Assembly: GCA_002366685.1 (NCBI GenBank) | Contig: DFBP01000253.1 | Coordinates: forward strand, 1-18,571 | DNA: 18,571 nucleotides | Direction of reading: 5' to 3' | DNA from: Rhodobacterales bacterium UBA3077 | GTDB lineage: Bacteria > Pseudomonadota > Alphaproteobacteria > Rhodobacterales > Rhodobacteraceae | In this document: one piece after another, positions 1 to 7,299 of the stretch | How positions within the stretch are numbered: the stretch's first letter is position 1 | Layout: each line of letters begins with the position of its first letter | Notes under the pieces: generated by a model | What the model saw: only the letters and a program-made list of their open reading frames with translations | Databases searched by the model: none | What the model was told of the DNA's origin: nothing | Position numbers and translations under genes: made by a program

Positions 1-2
1 AT

Positions 3-503
3 GCCATTGGCCGCGAATGGCAACTCGGCACCTTGCAGGCCGACTTTGTGCTGCCTGACCGGCTGGATGCCGAATATGTCGACGAAGATGGCAACAAGCA
101 CACACCTGTGATGCTGCACCGCGCGACCCTCGGCTCGTTTGAGCGCTTCCTCGGGATTCTCATCGAGAACTACGCAGGCAAATTCCCGCTCTGGCTGGCC
201 CCGCGCCAGATCGTTGTAGCGGCGATTGTGTCCGATGCCGATGACTGGGTACATGAGGTTGTAGCGAAGCTCCGCGCGCGCGGATTGCGGGCCGAAGCCG
301 ATGTGCGTAATGAGAAGATCAACTACAAGGTACGCGAACATAGCTTGGGCAAGGTCCCGGTTATCCTGGCCGTGGGCATGCGCGAGGTTGAGGAGAAAAC
401 GGTCTCGATGCGCCGCCTTGGCGAAAAGGGCTCAAAAGTGCTAGGCATTGACGAAGCCGTTGAATTGCTGGCCTCGGAGTCAACACCGCCGGATATGAAA
501 TAA
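3..503 (+). CDS. thrS: Threonyl-tRNA synthetase, C-terminal part (partial at window start)
   Basis: Charges tRNA-Thr with threonine in the cytoplasm. Only the last ~166 residues are in the window; the reading frame is open from base 3 and continues upstream. The visible part begins with the end of the class II catalytic core ([14 protein letters not shown], then motif-3-like [17 protein letters not shown]) and continues into the C-terminal anticodon-binding domain ([12 protein letters not shown] ... [15 protein letters not shown] ... [17 protein letters not shown]), in the order expected for bacterial ThrS. It ends in TAA at 501-503 and is followed at once by two hairpin terminators. An internal ATG at 33 is not a start; it lies inside the catalytic core. 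The identification is firm from these family motifs. Confidence 0.96.
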   Translation, partial: AIGREWQLGTLQADFVLPDRLDAEYVDEDGNKHTPVMLHRATLGSFERFLGILIENYAGKFPLWLAPRQIVVAAIVSDADDWVHEVVAKLRARGLRAEADVRNEKINYKVREHSLGKVPVILAVGMREVEEKTVSMRRLGEKGSKVLGIDEAVELLASESTPPDMK

Positions 504-530
504 AAAAACGCCCCACCAAAAGGTGGAGCG
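502..530 (-). terminator. Rho-independent terminator for the Ala-rich gene
   Basis: Arms at 509-517 and 522-530 form a 9-position stem with one C/A mismatch around an AAAA loop (518-521). On the minus strand the stem is followed by seven T (complement of A502-A508), a classic terminator for the minus-strand gene that stops at 569. On the plus strand the same hairpin is followed by CAAATTTTT, so it may also help end thrS. Confidence 0.75.
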
Positions 531-542
531 CAAATTTTTGAG

Positions 543-570
543 AGGGGCGTTTTCGGGCGCCCCTTTTTTT
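543..570 (+). terminator. Rho-independent terminator for thrS
   Basis: Perfect 7-bp stem AGGGGCG (543-549) / CGCCCCT (558-564) with an 8-nt loop, followed on the plus strand by a run of T to 570. It lies 40 nt after the thrS stop and touches the stop codon of the convergent minus-strand gene at 569-571. Confidence 0.8.
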
Positions 571-1387
571 AGTTACCGCAGTCGATCAACTCACCACCGG
601 CCCGCATCGGGATCGCCATGATCTCGCAAAGGCGCTTATCGGCATCGCTCAACGCGTTGGCAGCTTCTGCCTCAGCCGCAGCGGCTTGTTCAGCAGCGGC
701 AGCCTCGGCGGCAGCAGCTTCCGCAGCAGCCTGTTCAGCAGCGGCAGCCTCGGCGGCAGCAGCTTCAGCGGCAGCTTGTTCTGCAGCAGCAGCCTCGGCG
801 GCAGCAGCTTCAGTGGCAGCTTGTTCTGTAGCAGCAGCCTCGGCGGCAGCAGCTTCAGTGGCAGCTTGTTCTGTAGCAGCAGCCTCGGCGGCAGCAGCTT
901 CAGTGGCAGCCTGTTCAGCGGCGGCGGCTTCAGCGGCAGCCTGTTCAGCGGCGGCGGCTTCAGCGGCAGCAGCAGCTTCAGCGGTCACAGCGTCGGCAGC
1001 AGCGGCAGCCTCGGCCAACGCGGCTTCGGCAGCGGCAGCTTGTTCGTCAAGCAACGCTTGCGCGGCAGCGGCAGCCTCGGCCGCTTCCGCAGCGGCTGTT
1101 TGTTCGGCCAAGAGGGCGGCGGCGGCTTCTATTGCGGCTGTTTCTTCAGCAGCAGCCGCGGCTTCAGCGGCGGCTTGCGCGGCAGCGGCGGCGGCCGCTT
1201 CTTCGGCAGCTTTTGCCGCTGCAGCTTCTGCAGCGGCAGCGTCAGCGGCGGCTTGCTCAACTGCAGCTTGCTGCTGCTTCGCATCAAAATATTTATATCC
1301 GCCAAAGGCAACTACAGCCGCTACAGCGATGATAAGGATCATCTTCATGCCACCACCACCACCTTTTACTTCATTCTCGTCGCTCAT
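569..1387 (-). CDS. Alanine-rich membrane-anchored repeat protein, function unknown
   Basis: 272 residues with no recognised family. Residues 1-13 are acidic then a run of five Gly; residues ~14-31 (MKMILIIAVAAVVAFGGY) form one hydrophobic segment, probably a membrane anchor. Residues ~40-240 consist almost only of Ala with regularly spaced Glu, Gln and Thr, which predicts one very long helix, like the stalk of TolA-type proteins. Residues ~142-229 are built from DNA-level tandem repeats. The last 30 residues differ in composition and carry two Cys (C254, C270), possibly a small disulfide-linked end domain. The start is supported by AAGGA six bases before the ATG, plus a possible promoter in 1388-1525 (TTGCAA, 17 nt, AATAAA on the minus strand). 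It is a real gene rather than a composition artefact: it has an RBS, anchor, distinctive tail and terminator. A stalk or envelope-spanning role is inference. Confidence 0.72.
   Translation of the reverse strand: MSDENEVKGGGGGMKMILIIAVAAVVAFGGYKYFDAKQQQAAVEQAAADAAAAEAAAAKAAEEAAAAAAAQAAAEAAAAAEETAAIEAAAALLAEQTAAAEAAEAAAAAQALLDEQAAAAEAALAEAAAAADAVTAEAAAAAEAAAAEQAAAEAAAAEQAATEAAAAEAAATEQAATEAAAAEAAATEQAATEAAAAEAAAAEQAAAEAAAAEAAAAEQAAAEAAAAEAAAAEQAAAAEAEAANALSDADKRLCEIMAIPMRAGGELIDCGN
701..964. repeat. Tandem repeats in the Ala-rich gene (five 45-bp units, then 30-bp units)
   Basis: Five consecutive 45-bp units begin at 701, 746, 791, 836 and 881, each opening with AGCCTCGGCGGCAGCAGCTT. The units at 791 and 836 are identical; the others differ at a few positions. 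They encode a 15-residue Ala/Glu/Gln/Thr period. A shorter 30-bp unit follows at 905-934 and 935-964. Exact copies next to diverged ones suggest recent duplication by slippage or unequal exchange. Confidence 0.9.
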
Positions 1388-1524
1388 ATCTGATCCTTTT
1401 TCCTAAATATTCGCTTAGACTACCCGCAGCCCAAAACGCCACGCATTCAACGGATTTATTGGCTTTTCCACAACGGATTGCAAGGGTTTCACCACGGAAC
1501 CACGTGTTTTCCGCATTATAACCG

Positions 1525-3189
1525 CTAAATTTGCCGATTTCCAGCGCGCGCCAGCAAGATTACAGGCAATAGTCCGGCGAGCGTGACCAACAGCGCCGCC
1601 GGTGCGGCCTTCTCCAGGTTTTCCAGCGAGGCTTGCCCGTAGACCTGCGTTGCGAGGGTATCAAAGTTGAAGGGTCTCAAGATCAGCGTTGCGGGCAACT
1701 CCTTCACCGAATCAACAAAAACCAGCAGGGCGGCGACCAGAACCGAGCCTTTGATCAGCGGCACATGCACCTCCCACAGGGTTTGCCAGCTGTTCCGCCC
1801 GAGCGAGCGCGCCGCCATATCCATTGACGGGGTCACACGGCCAAGCGCGGAATCTATCGCCCCTTGCGGGATGGCAAAGAACCGCACCACATAAGCAAAC
1901 ATTACCGCTGCGGCGGAACCGGTCAGCAATAGTCCGATATCAAAACCAAACCAGGCCTCGATGGTATCAGCCAGCGCATTGTCAAACGCCCCAAACGGAA
2001 TCAAAATACCAATGGCAAGCACCGCCCCCGGCGCGGCATAGCCGATCGCTGTGACCGGCATTAAAAGCCGCGGTAACCGGCGCTTGGAGTTCCGCACGCC
2101 GTAAACCATAAACAGCGCGCCGAGCACGGTGAGCGCTGCCGCGCCAGAGCCAAGCAGTAGCGTGTTTTTGACCGCCAGCCAAAGCTTGGGTTCAAGCCAC
2201 TGGTTGAGGTGGTCAAAGGCCAAGGTTGAAATCACGCCAACGGGGAGAAGAAAACCGGCGATAAACGGCAGGGCGCATACCAGTGTCGCCAACAGTGCCC
2301 CGCCCCCATGCAGCGTCTCGGGGGCAACCGGCGTAATCTTGGCTGAAAGGTTGTGAAACCGCCGCTGCTTGCGGCTGTACTTCTCAAACACAGCCAGCAC
2401 CAGCACAAAGATCAGGATCACCGTCGCGATCTGCGCCGCGCCACCCGCATTGTAACCTTGTAGCCAGACGGTAAAAATTCCGGTGGTCAGGGTTTGCACC
2501 GCAAAAAACTCCACAGTGCCAAAATCATTCAGCGCTTCCATCATCACGATCGCCAGACCGGCAGCGATTGCGGGGCGCGCCATCGGCAAGGCCACCCGGA
2601 AAAAGCTGCGCCAAGGCCCACAGCCAAGCGCACGTGAAACTTCGATCATACTCGCGGACTGCTCCCGAAACGCCGCCCGCGCCAGAAGGTAAACATATGG
2701 ATAGAGCGAAAGAATAAGCACCAAAGCCGCAAACCAGATGCTCCTGATCTCGGGGAACCAGTAATCGCGCGAGGTTTGCCAGCCAAAAAGCTCCCGCAAT
2801 GTGGTTTGCACCGGCCCCGCATATTCCAGAAAATCAACAAGCGCATAGGCGCTGATATAAGCGGGCAAAGCCATTGGCAAGAGGAGCAGCCATTGCAGCA
2901 CCCCGCGCAACGGGAACCGCTTCATCACTACCAGCCAGGCCGTGCCTGTACCGATAATGCCGGTGCCAAGGCCCACCATAACCATCAGCGCCACCGAGTT
3001 CCTCAGGTAGCGTGGCAGGGTTGTGGCCAACAGGTGGCCCCAAATATTTTCCGTCGGGAAAAACGCGATCCACAGCACAGCAACCAGCGGTAACAGTACC
3101 AATGCCGCAATCACAAAACTACCAACCGACCAAAGGTCGACTCGGCGCGCCTTGCGTGCATTCGGGTGGGATGTTATCGCGGTATCCAT
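1525..3189 (-). CDS. Iron(III)-type ABC transporter permease, fused two-domain (FbpB/SfuB-like)
   Basis: Inner-membrane channel of an ABC importer, most like ferric-iron permeases with two permease units in one chain. From the ATG at 3189 it has 554 residues. Each half shows hydrophobic segments and one EAA loop that contacts the ATPase: ~183-203 (EVSRALGCGPWRSFFRVALP) and ~457-478 (DMAARSLGRNSWQTLWEVHV). About twelve membrane segments are expected. The reading frame extends to a GTG at 3234, but the ATG at 3189 has GAGG six bases upstream and is preferred; the longer form would also run close to the start of the divergent kynU. No binding protein or ATPase gene lies next to it here, so partners must be encoded elsewhere. 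Thiamine or another ferric chelate cannot be excluded as substrate. Confidence 0.82.
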   Translation of the reverse strand: MDTAITSHPNARKARRVDLWSVGSFVIAALVLLPLVAVLWIAFFPTENIWGHLLATTLPRYLRNSVALMVMVGLGTGIIGTGTAWLVVMKRFPLRGVLQWLLLLPMALPAYISAYALVDFLEYAGPVQTTLRELFGWQTSRDYWFPEIRSIWFAALVLILSLYPYVYLLARAAFREQSASMIEVSRALGCGPWRSFFRVALPMARPAIAAGLAIVMMEALNDFGTVEFFAVQTLTTGIFTVWLQGYNAGGAAQIATVILIFVLVLAVFEKYSRKQRRFHNLSAKITPVAPETLHGGGALLATLVCALPFIAGFLLPVGVISTLAFDHLNQWLEPKLWLAVKNTLLLGSGAAALTVLGALFMVYGVRNSKRRLPRLLMPVTAIGYAAPGAVLAIGILIPFGAFDNALADTIEAWFGFDIGLLLTGSAAAVMFAYVVRFFAIPQGAIDSALGRVTPSMDMAARSLGRNSWQTLWEVHVPLIKGSVLVAALLVFVDSVKELPATLILRPFNFDTLATQVYGQASLENLEKAAPAALLVTLAGLLPVILLARAGNRQI

Positions 3190-3252
3190 AAATGCCTCAA
3201 TAGGCTGCTTTCTGGGCAAAAGTCCAGCCACCACAACCGCGCAGGAACCCCG

Positions 3253-4479
3253 ATGACCAACATGACCGAACGCGCCAAGGCGCTTGATGAAGCCGACCCG
3301 CTCCGCGCGGTTCGCGATGCTTTTTTCCTTCCCGAGGGCATGATCTATTTTGACGGCAATTCACTGGGGGCCATGCCCAAGTCGGCCTTGGAGATTGTGA
3401 GCGAAGCCACACAGCAGGAATGGGCCACCGATCTGATCACCAGCTGGAACAAAGCGGGCTGGTTTGCCCTGCCAACCGAATATGGTGATATGCTCGCTCC
3501 TGCGATTGGCGCGTCAGCCGGTGAGGTCGTGATCTGCGATTCGACCTCGATTAATCTTTACAAAGCGCTGTTTGCCGGGCTCAGCCTGCGTCCCGAGCGC
3601 TCGGTGATTGTGGCCGAAGCCAGCAGCTTCCCAACCGACCTTTATATGATTGAAGGTGCGCTCTCTTCCCGCCCCGGGCTTGAAATGCGCCTGAGTGAGG
3701 ACAACCTGATCGACTTGATCGACGAAAGTGTTGCGGTGGTGCTGGTTAATCATGTGGATTACCGCTCGGGCCAGTTGGCCGATGTTACCGCCATCACCGC
3801 CAAAGCCCATGAAATGGGCGCTGTGGTGATCTGGGACCTGTGCCACAGTGCTGGCATTATGCCGGTTGATCTCAATAAACATAATGTCGATCTCGCGATC
3901 GGATGCACCTATAAATACCTGAACGGCGGCCCGGGCGCACCGGCTTTTGTCTATTGCGCCGCCGAGCACATCCCCCACATTTCACAACCGCTTTCCGGTT
4001 GGTGGGGGCATGCCCAGCCTTTTTCTTTTGAAACAGGCTATGCGCCGGATGCCGGAATTCGCAAGTTCTTGTGCGGCACCCAGCCGATTCTTTCCTTTCG
4101 CGCTTTGAAAGCGGGGCTCGACGTGTTGGCCCCGCTCGACATCAAGGATATCCGCGCCAAGAGCCAATCTCTCACGTCGCTGTTTATCGAGCTGGTCGAG
4201 GCACAAGTGCCCGGCCTCACCCTCGCCTCACCGCGTGAGGCGGAATTGCGCGGCTCGCAAGTTTCCTTTAGCCACCCCGAGGCCTACCCGATCGTGCAGG
4301 CCCTGATCGAGCGCGGCGTAGTTGGTGATTTTCGCATGCCCAACATCCTGCGCTTTGGCTTCTCGCCGCTCTATCTGAGCCACGCCGACGTGGTGGAGGC
4401 CGTCACAAGACTTTCCGAAATCATGGAAAGCGGTGTTTGGAAAGAGCCGCGCTTTCAGGCGCGCAGCGCAGTGACCTAG
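3253..4479 (+). CDS. kynU: Kynureninase
   Basis: PLP enzyme of tryptophan breakdown that cleaves kynurenine to anthranilate and alanine in the cytoplasm. 408 residues, the normal length. Visible signatures are YFDGNSLGAMP (~32-42), WNKAGWFALPTEYGD (~65-79), the PLP-binding aspartate in WDLCHSAG (D195), the Schiff-base lysine in CTYKYLNGGPGAP (K221), the GWWGH segment and GTQPILSFRALKAGL. The frame is open from 3166, but the ATG at 3253 has AGGA at 3243-3246 and gives the family N terminus; the ATG at 3262 is an alternative. No other kynurenine-pathway gene is adjacent. The stop codon overlaps that of convergent ccoS (shared CTAG at 4476-4479). Confidence 0.93.
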   Translation: MTNMTERAKALDEADPLRAVRDAFFLPEGMIYFDGNSLGAMPKSALEIVSEATQQEWATDLITSWNKAGWFALPTEYGDMLAPAIGASAGEVVICDSTSINLYKALFAGLSLRPERSVIVAEASSFPTDLYMIEGALSSRPGLEMRLSEDNLIDLIDESVAVVLVNHVDYRSGQLADVTAITAKAHEMGAVVIWDLCHSAGIMPVDLNKHNVDLAIGCTYKYLNGGPGAPAFVYCAAEHIPHISQPLSGWWGHAQPFSFETGYAPDAGIRKFLCGTQPILSFRALKAGLDVLAPLDIKDIRAKSQSLTSLFIELVEAQVPGLTLASPREAELRGSQVSFSHPEAYPIVQALIERGVVGDFRMPNILRFGFSPLYLSHADVVEAVTRLSEIMESGVWKEPRFQARSAVT

Positions 4480-4637
4480 TCAGCATCCGGGCTATCGTCA
4501 TAGCGGTCTGAAAGGATCCGCTCGGCATTGCCTTTCGGGTCATCATACTGGTGGTTTTTGAGCGCCCAGAAAAAGGCAAACAGCCCGATCCCGCCCAGAA
4601 TCAGTGAAATCGGAATGAGCACAGCGAGAATGTTCAT
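4476..4637 (-). CDS. ccoS: cbb3-type cytochrome oxidase assembly protein CcoS
   Basis: 53-residue protein beginning MNILAVLIPISLILGGIGLF. One membrane helix (~3-25) is followed by FFWALKNHQYDDPKGNAERIL, the CcoS signature (aromatic end of helix, then K-x-x-Q-Y/F-D-D-x-x-G/A). CcoS is needed for cofactor insertion into cbb3 oxidase. Its ATG overlaps the TGA of ccoI by 4 nt (ATGA), implying translational coupling as last gene of ccoGHIS. The TAG stop at 4476-4478 overlaps the kynU stop on the other strand. Confidence 0.93.
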   Translation of the reverse strand: MNILAVLIPISLILGGIGLFAFFWALKNHQYDDPKGNAERILSDRYDDSPDAD

Positions 4638-6829
4638 TTCATCCGTCCAATCCGCATGGAGTTCAAGGACACCGTTATCGAACTGGCTGACATCGCAAGC
4701 GCCGCCATCAGCGGGGTTGCGAATCCGGCCAGTGCCAGCGGCACCGATATCATATTATAAACCGCGGCAATCGAGAAGTTCTCGATAATGCGGCGCTTGG
4801 AGGCCGTGGCGATTTTGTGGCTTTTTGCGATCTGCATCAGATCGTCGTTAATGATAATCATGTCCGCACTCGAACGGCTGGCATCGACAGCCGAAGCCGG
4901 TGAGATAGACACATGCGCCGCCGCGAGGGCGGCCGCATCATTGAGCCCGTCCCCAACCATCAGAACTTTGTGGCCCGCCTGTTCCATCGCCATCAGGGCA
5001 TCCACCTTTTCGGCAGGGGTTGCGCCCGCGGTCCAGTGTTCAATTCCGGCCTCCTTGGCCATTTTTTGCACCGCACCCGGAACATCGCCAGAGAGCAGAT
5101 GCACAGAAAGCCCCGCGCCTTGAAGCGCCGCGACTGTCGCAGCGGCCTCGTCCCTGAGTTGATCCTCAAACAGAAAGGCTACCGGCTCGGCTTCACCAAT
5201 TTTCAGCCAAACCGAAGTTTGGTCACCAGCTTTGGCCCCACACCAGTCAGCGCGCCCAAGCCGGACCGCTTCACCATTCAACTCGCCAGAGGTCCCGAAG
5301 CCCGGGTGCTCCACAATATCAGCCAGTTCAACATCGGAGGAGAAAGCAGCGGCAATTGCTTTTGAAAGCGGGTGTGCGGAATGCTGCGCCAGCGAGGCCG
5401 CAACTTGCTGGTCGCGCCCGGAAATCTCTTTACTGTTCATCAAAGCCGGCTTGCCCGTGGTGAGCGTGCCGGTTTTGTCAAAAACAACGGTATCAATCTC
5501 GGCCAACCGCTCCAGCGAGACACCATCTTTGAGCAGCACACCTTGGGCAAACAACCGGCCCGAGGCGGCGGCCAATACGGCAGGAACCGCTAGTCCAAGC
5601 GCGCACGGACAGGTAATAATCAAAACAGCCGCCGCGATATTAATCGCCAACCGCCAGTCACCGGTGGCAAACCCCCAGCCGAGGAACGCCGTAAAGGAAA
5701 GGATATGCACCAAAGGCGCATAAATCTGCGCCGCTTTTTCAGCCAGTGAGGTATAGCGGTTGCGGGTGCTTTCAGCGGTTTCAACCAATCGCGTGATCTG
5801 CTTGAGCAGGGTTTCCTCACCCAGGCCTTCGGCGCGAATGCGCAGTGGGCCGGAAATATTGAGCATACCGGCGCGCACAATAGCGCCCTCGCCCACCGCT
5901 TGCGGCAGGGTCTCTCCGGTCAGCATCGAGGGGTCAAGCTCGCTGTCGCCCCATGTCACCACCCCGTCAGCGGGCAGGCGCTCCCCGGGGGCCACAGCCA
6001 GAATGTTGCCCTCGCGCAACGCGTCCAGCGGCACAACTTCTTCCACGCCTTCATCGGTGATACGGCGGGCTTTTTGCACCTCAAGCGCGGCCAATTCAGA
6101 CGCTGCCGAGCGCGCAACCGCGCGGGTCCGGAAGTCAAGATAGCGGCCAATAAGCAGGAAAAATGTGAGCGAAAGTGCGGCATCAAAATAGGCGTGGTCG
6201 CCGCCTTCCATGGTTTCATATAGCGAAACCCCGCCCGCGAGCAGGATCGCCAATGAAATCGGAACGTCCATATTGAGTCGCCCGCTGCGCAGGGCGCGCC
6301 AAGCTGATTTATAAAACGGGTACCCCGAAAAAACGATGACAGGCAGCGCAATCGCTGCGGAAATCCAGTGCATCAGGTCGCGGGTAGACCCCTCAGCCCC
6401 GGCCCAGACCGAGATCGAAAGCAGCATGACATTCATCATCGCGAATCCGGCCACACCGAGGCGCGCCAGCAGGTCCCGCCCGGCTTTCTCGGTCTCGCTT
6501 TTTTCCAGCACGGCGCTATCGAGCGGTTTGGCAGGGTAGCCAAGCCCGTCAAGTTCTGTGATCAGCTCATCTTCGATATCGGGGAGATCAGCGGCGGTGA
6601 TCGAAACCCGTTTCAGGGTCAGGTTCACCCGTGCGCCAAACACATCCGGTCGGGCCGCGAGCGAGCGCTCAACGGCGGCAATACATGCCGCGCAATGCAC
6701 CGTCGGGATGGAAAGCTCCACCCTTCGCATAACCACATCTTCAGGGTCCAGCTTGGGCAGCAGCTTCTCTTGGTTGGGCAGCGCCACACAAGCTGGACAC
6801 GCTGCCATGGATGGCGTTTCCGCGTTCAT
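4634..6829 (-). CDS. ccoI: Copper-translocating P1B-type ATPase CcoI (FixI)
   Basis: Inner-membrane copper ATPase that supplies copper for the CuB site of cbb3 oxidase. 731 residues. An N-terminal heavy-metal domain has HCAAC (C46, C49); a further CPAC pair sits at C11/C14. Then come membrane segments, the actuator TGE (LTGET, ~303-307), the transport-site CPC (407-409, ITCPCALGLAVP), the phosphorylation site DKTGTLTTGK (D451), the nucleotide-domain HP motif (SAHPLSK, ~485-490), and the hinge GDGLNDAAALAAA. The last pair of helices ends at SITVSLNSMRIGRMK. The start lies 1 nt after the ccoH stop and the stop overlaps the ccoS start, so it is within one operon. The CcoI assignment over a generic CopA rests on this context. 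Confidence 0.95.
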   Translation of the reverse strand: MNAETPSMAACPACVALPNQEKLLPKLDPEDVVMRRVELSIPTVHCAACIAAVERSLAARPDVFGARVNLTLKRVSITAADLPDIEDELITELDGLGYPAKPLDSAVLEKSETEKAGRDLLARLGVAGFAMMNVMLLSISVWAGAEGSTRDLMHWISAAIALPVIVFSGYPFYKSAWRALRSGRLNMDVPISLAILLAGGVSLYETMEGGDHAYFDAALSLTFFLLIGRYLDFRTRAVARSAASELAALEVQKARRITDEGVEEVVPLDALREGNILAVAPGERLPADGVVTWGDSELDPSMLTGETLPQAVGEGAIVRAGMLNISGPLRIRAEGLGEETLLKQITRLVETAESTRNRYTSLAEKAAQIYAPLVHILSFTAFLGWGFATGDWRLAINIAAAVLIITCPCALGLAVPAVLAAASGRLFAQGVLLKDGVSLERLAEIDTVVFDKTGTLTTGKPALMNSKEISGRDQQVAASLAQHSAHPLSKAIAAAFSSDVELADIVEHPGFGTSGELNGEAVRLGRADWCGAKAGDQTSVWLKIGEAEPVAFLFEDQLRDEAAATVAALQGAGLSVHLLSGDVPGAVQKMAKEAGIEHWTAGATPAEKVDALMAMEQAGHKVLMVGDGLNDAAALAAAHVSISPASAVDASRSSADMIIINDDLMQIAKSHKIATASKRRIIENFSIAAVYNMISVPLALAGFATPLMAALAMSASSITVSLNSMRIGRMK

Positions 6830-6830
6830 G

Positions 6831-7298
6831 TCAGTCAGCTTCTACCGTCAAAGGTAACCTTTGTTTATAGAGTGTGCCGTCTTGGGCAGTTGCATCCAGA
6901 AACAGCCGCCATGGCCCCGGAGTCAGAGCCGCTTCGGCCCGGTATTCTTCCCCGACAAGGCGGAAGGTCAGCTCAATATCCTCTCCGGCAAAAGTTGGCC
7001 GGCCGATCTTGGCAACAATGTTGCCTGGCAACACCACGCCATTGGCGTCTTGCAATTGCAGAACCAACTCGCCTTCGTCATAGGCAATTTCGGATTCCCA
7101 ACCCAGCGCACGCTGGGCGCTGGCGCGTTCGTTAAACTGCTGGGAGGCAACATAGGAATTGTCGACCTCCAGCCCCGGAAAGGTGCTAACGGCAGAAAAC
7201 GCCATGTAGCCATTGACCGCAATAATCACACCGAAAAATGTGATCATGATTAAGAGCATTTTGCGCCCGGTAAATTCTTTGGGTTGTGCCATAGTCAT
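6831..7298 (-). CDS. ccoH: cbb3 oxidase assembly protein CcoH (FixH family)
   Basis: Membrane-anchored assembly factor of cbb3 oxidase. 155 residues from the ATG at 7298. After a short cytoplasmic start (MTMAQPKEFTGRKM) there is one helix (~14-35, LLIMITFFGVIIAVNGYMAF), then a periplasmic FixH domain including FPGLEVDNSYVASQQFN and a beta-rich end (TPGPWRLFLDATAQDGTLY). The NGYMAF...PGL...NSYVASQ.FN pattern is typical of FixH. The frame is open to 7316 within ccoG, but GAGGGGG upstream favours 7298; the ATG at 7292 is a second option. It begins 1 nt after the ccoG stop and ends 1 nt before ccoI. Confidence 0.92.
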   Translation of the reverse strand: MTMAQPKEFTGRKMLLIMITFFGVIIAVNGYMAFSAVSTFPGLEVDNSYVASQQFNERASAQRALGWESEIAYDEGELVLQLQDANGVVLPGNIVAKIGRPTFAGEDIELTFRLVGEEYRAEAALTPGPWRLFLDATAQDGTLYKQRLPLTVEAD

Positions 7299-7299
7299 T

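Noticed and set aside
618..1406. Long plus-strand open frames (262 and 235 residues) opposite the Ala-rich gene
   Set aside because: They arise because GCN/NGC repeats contain no stop codons in any frame. They lack an RBS and a sensible composition, while the minus frame has an RBS, an anchor, a distinct tail and a terminator.
3166..3252. N-terminal extension of kynU and a GTG start of the permease at 3234
   Set aside because: These would overlap on opposite strands. The ATGs at 3253 and 3189 have SD sequences and family-like N termini.
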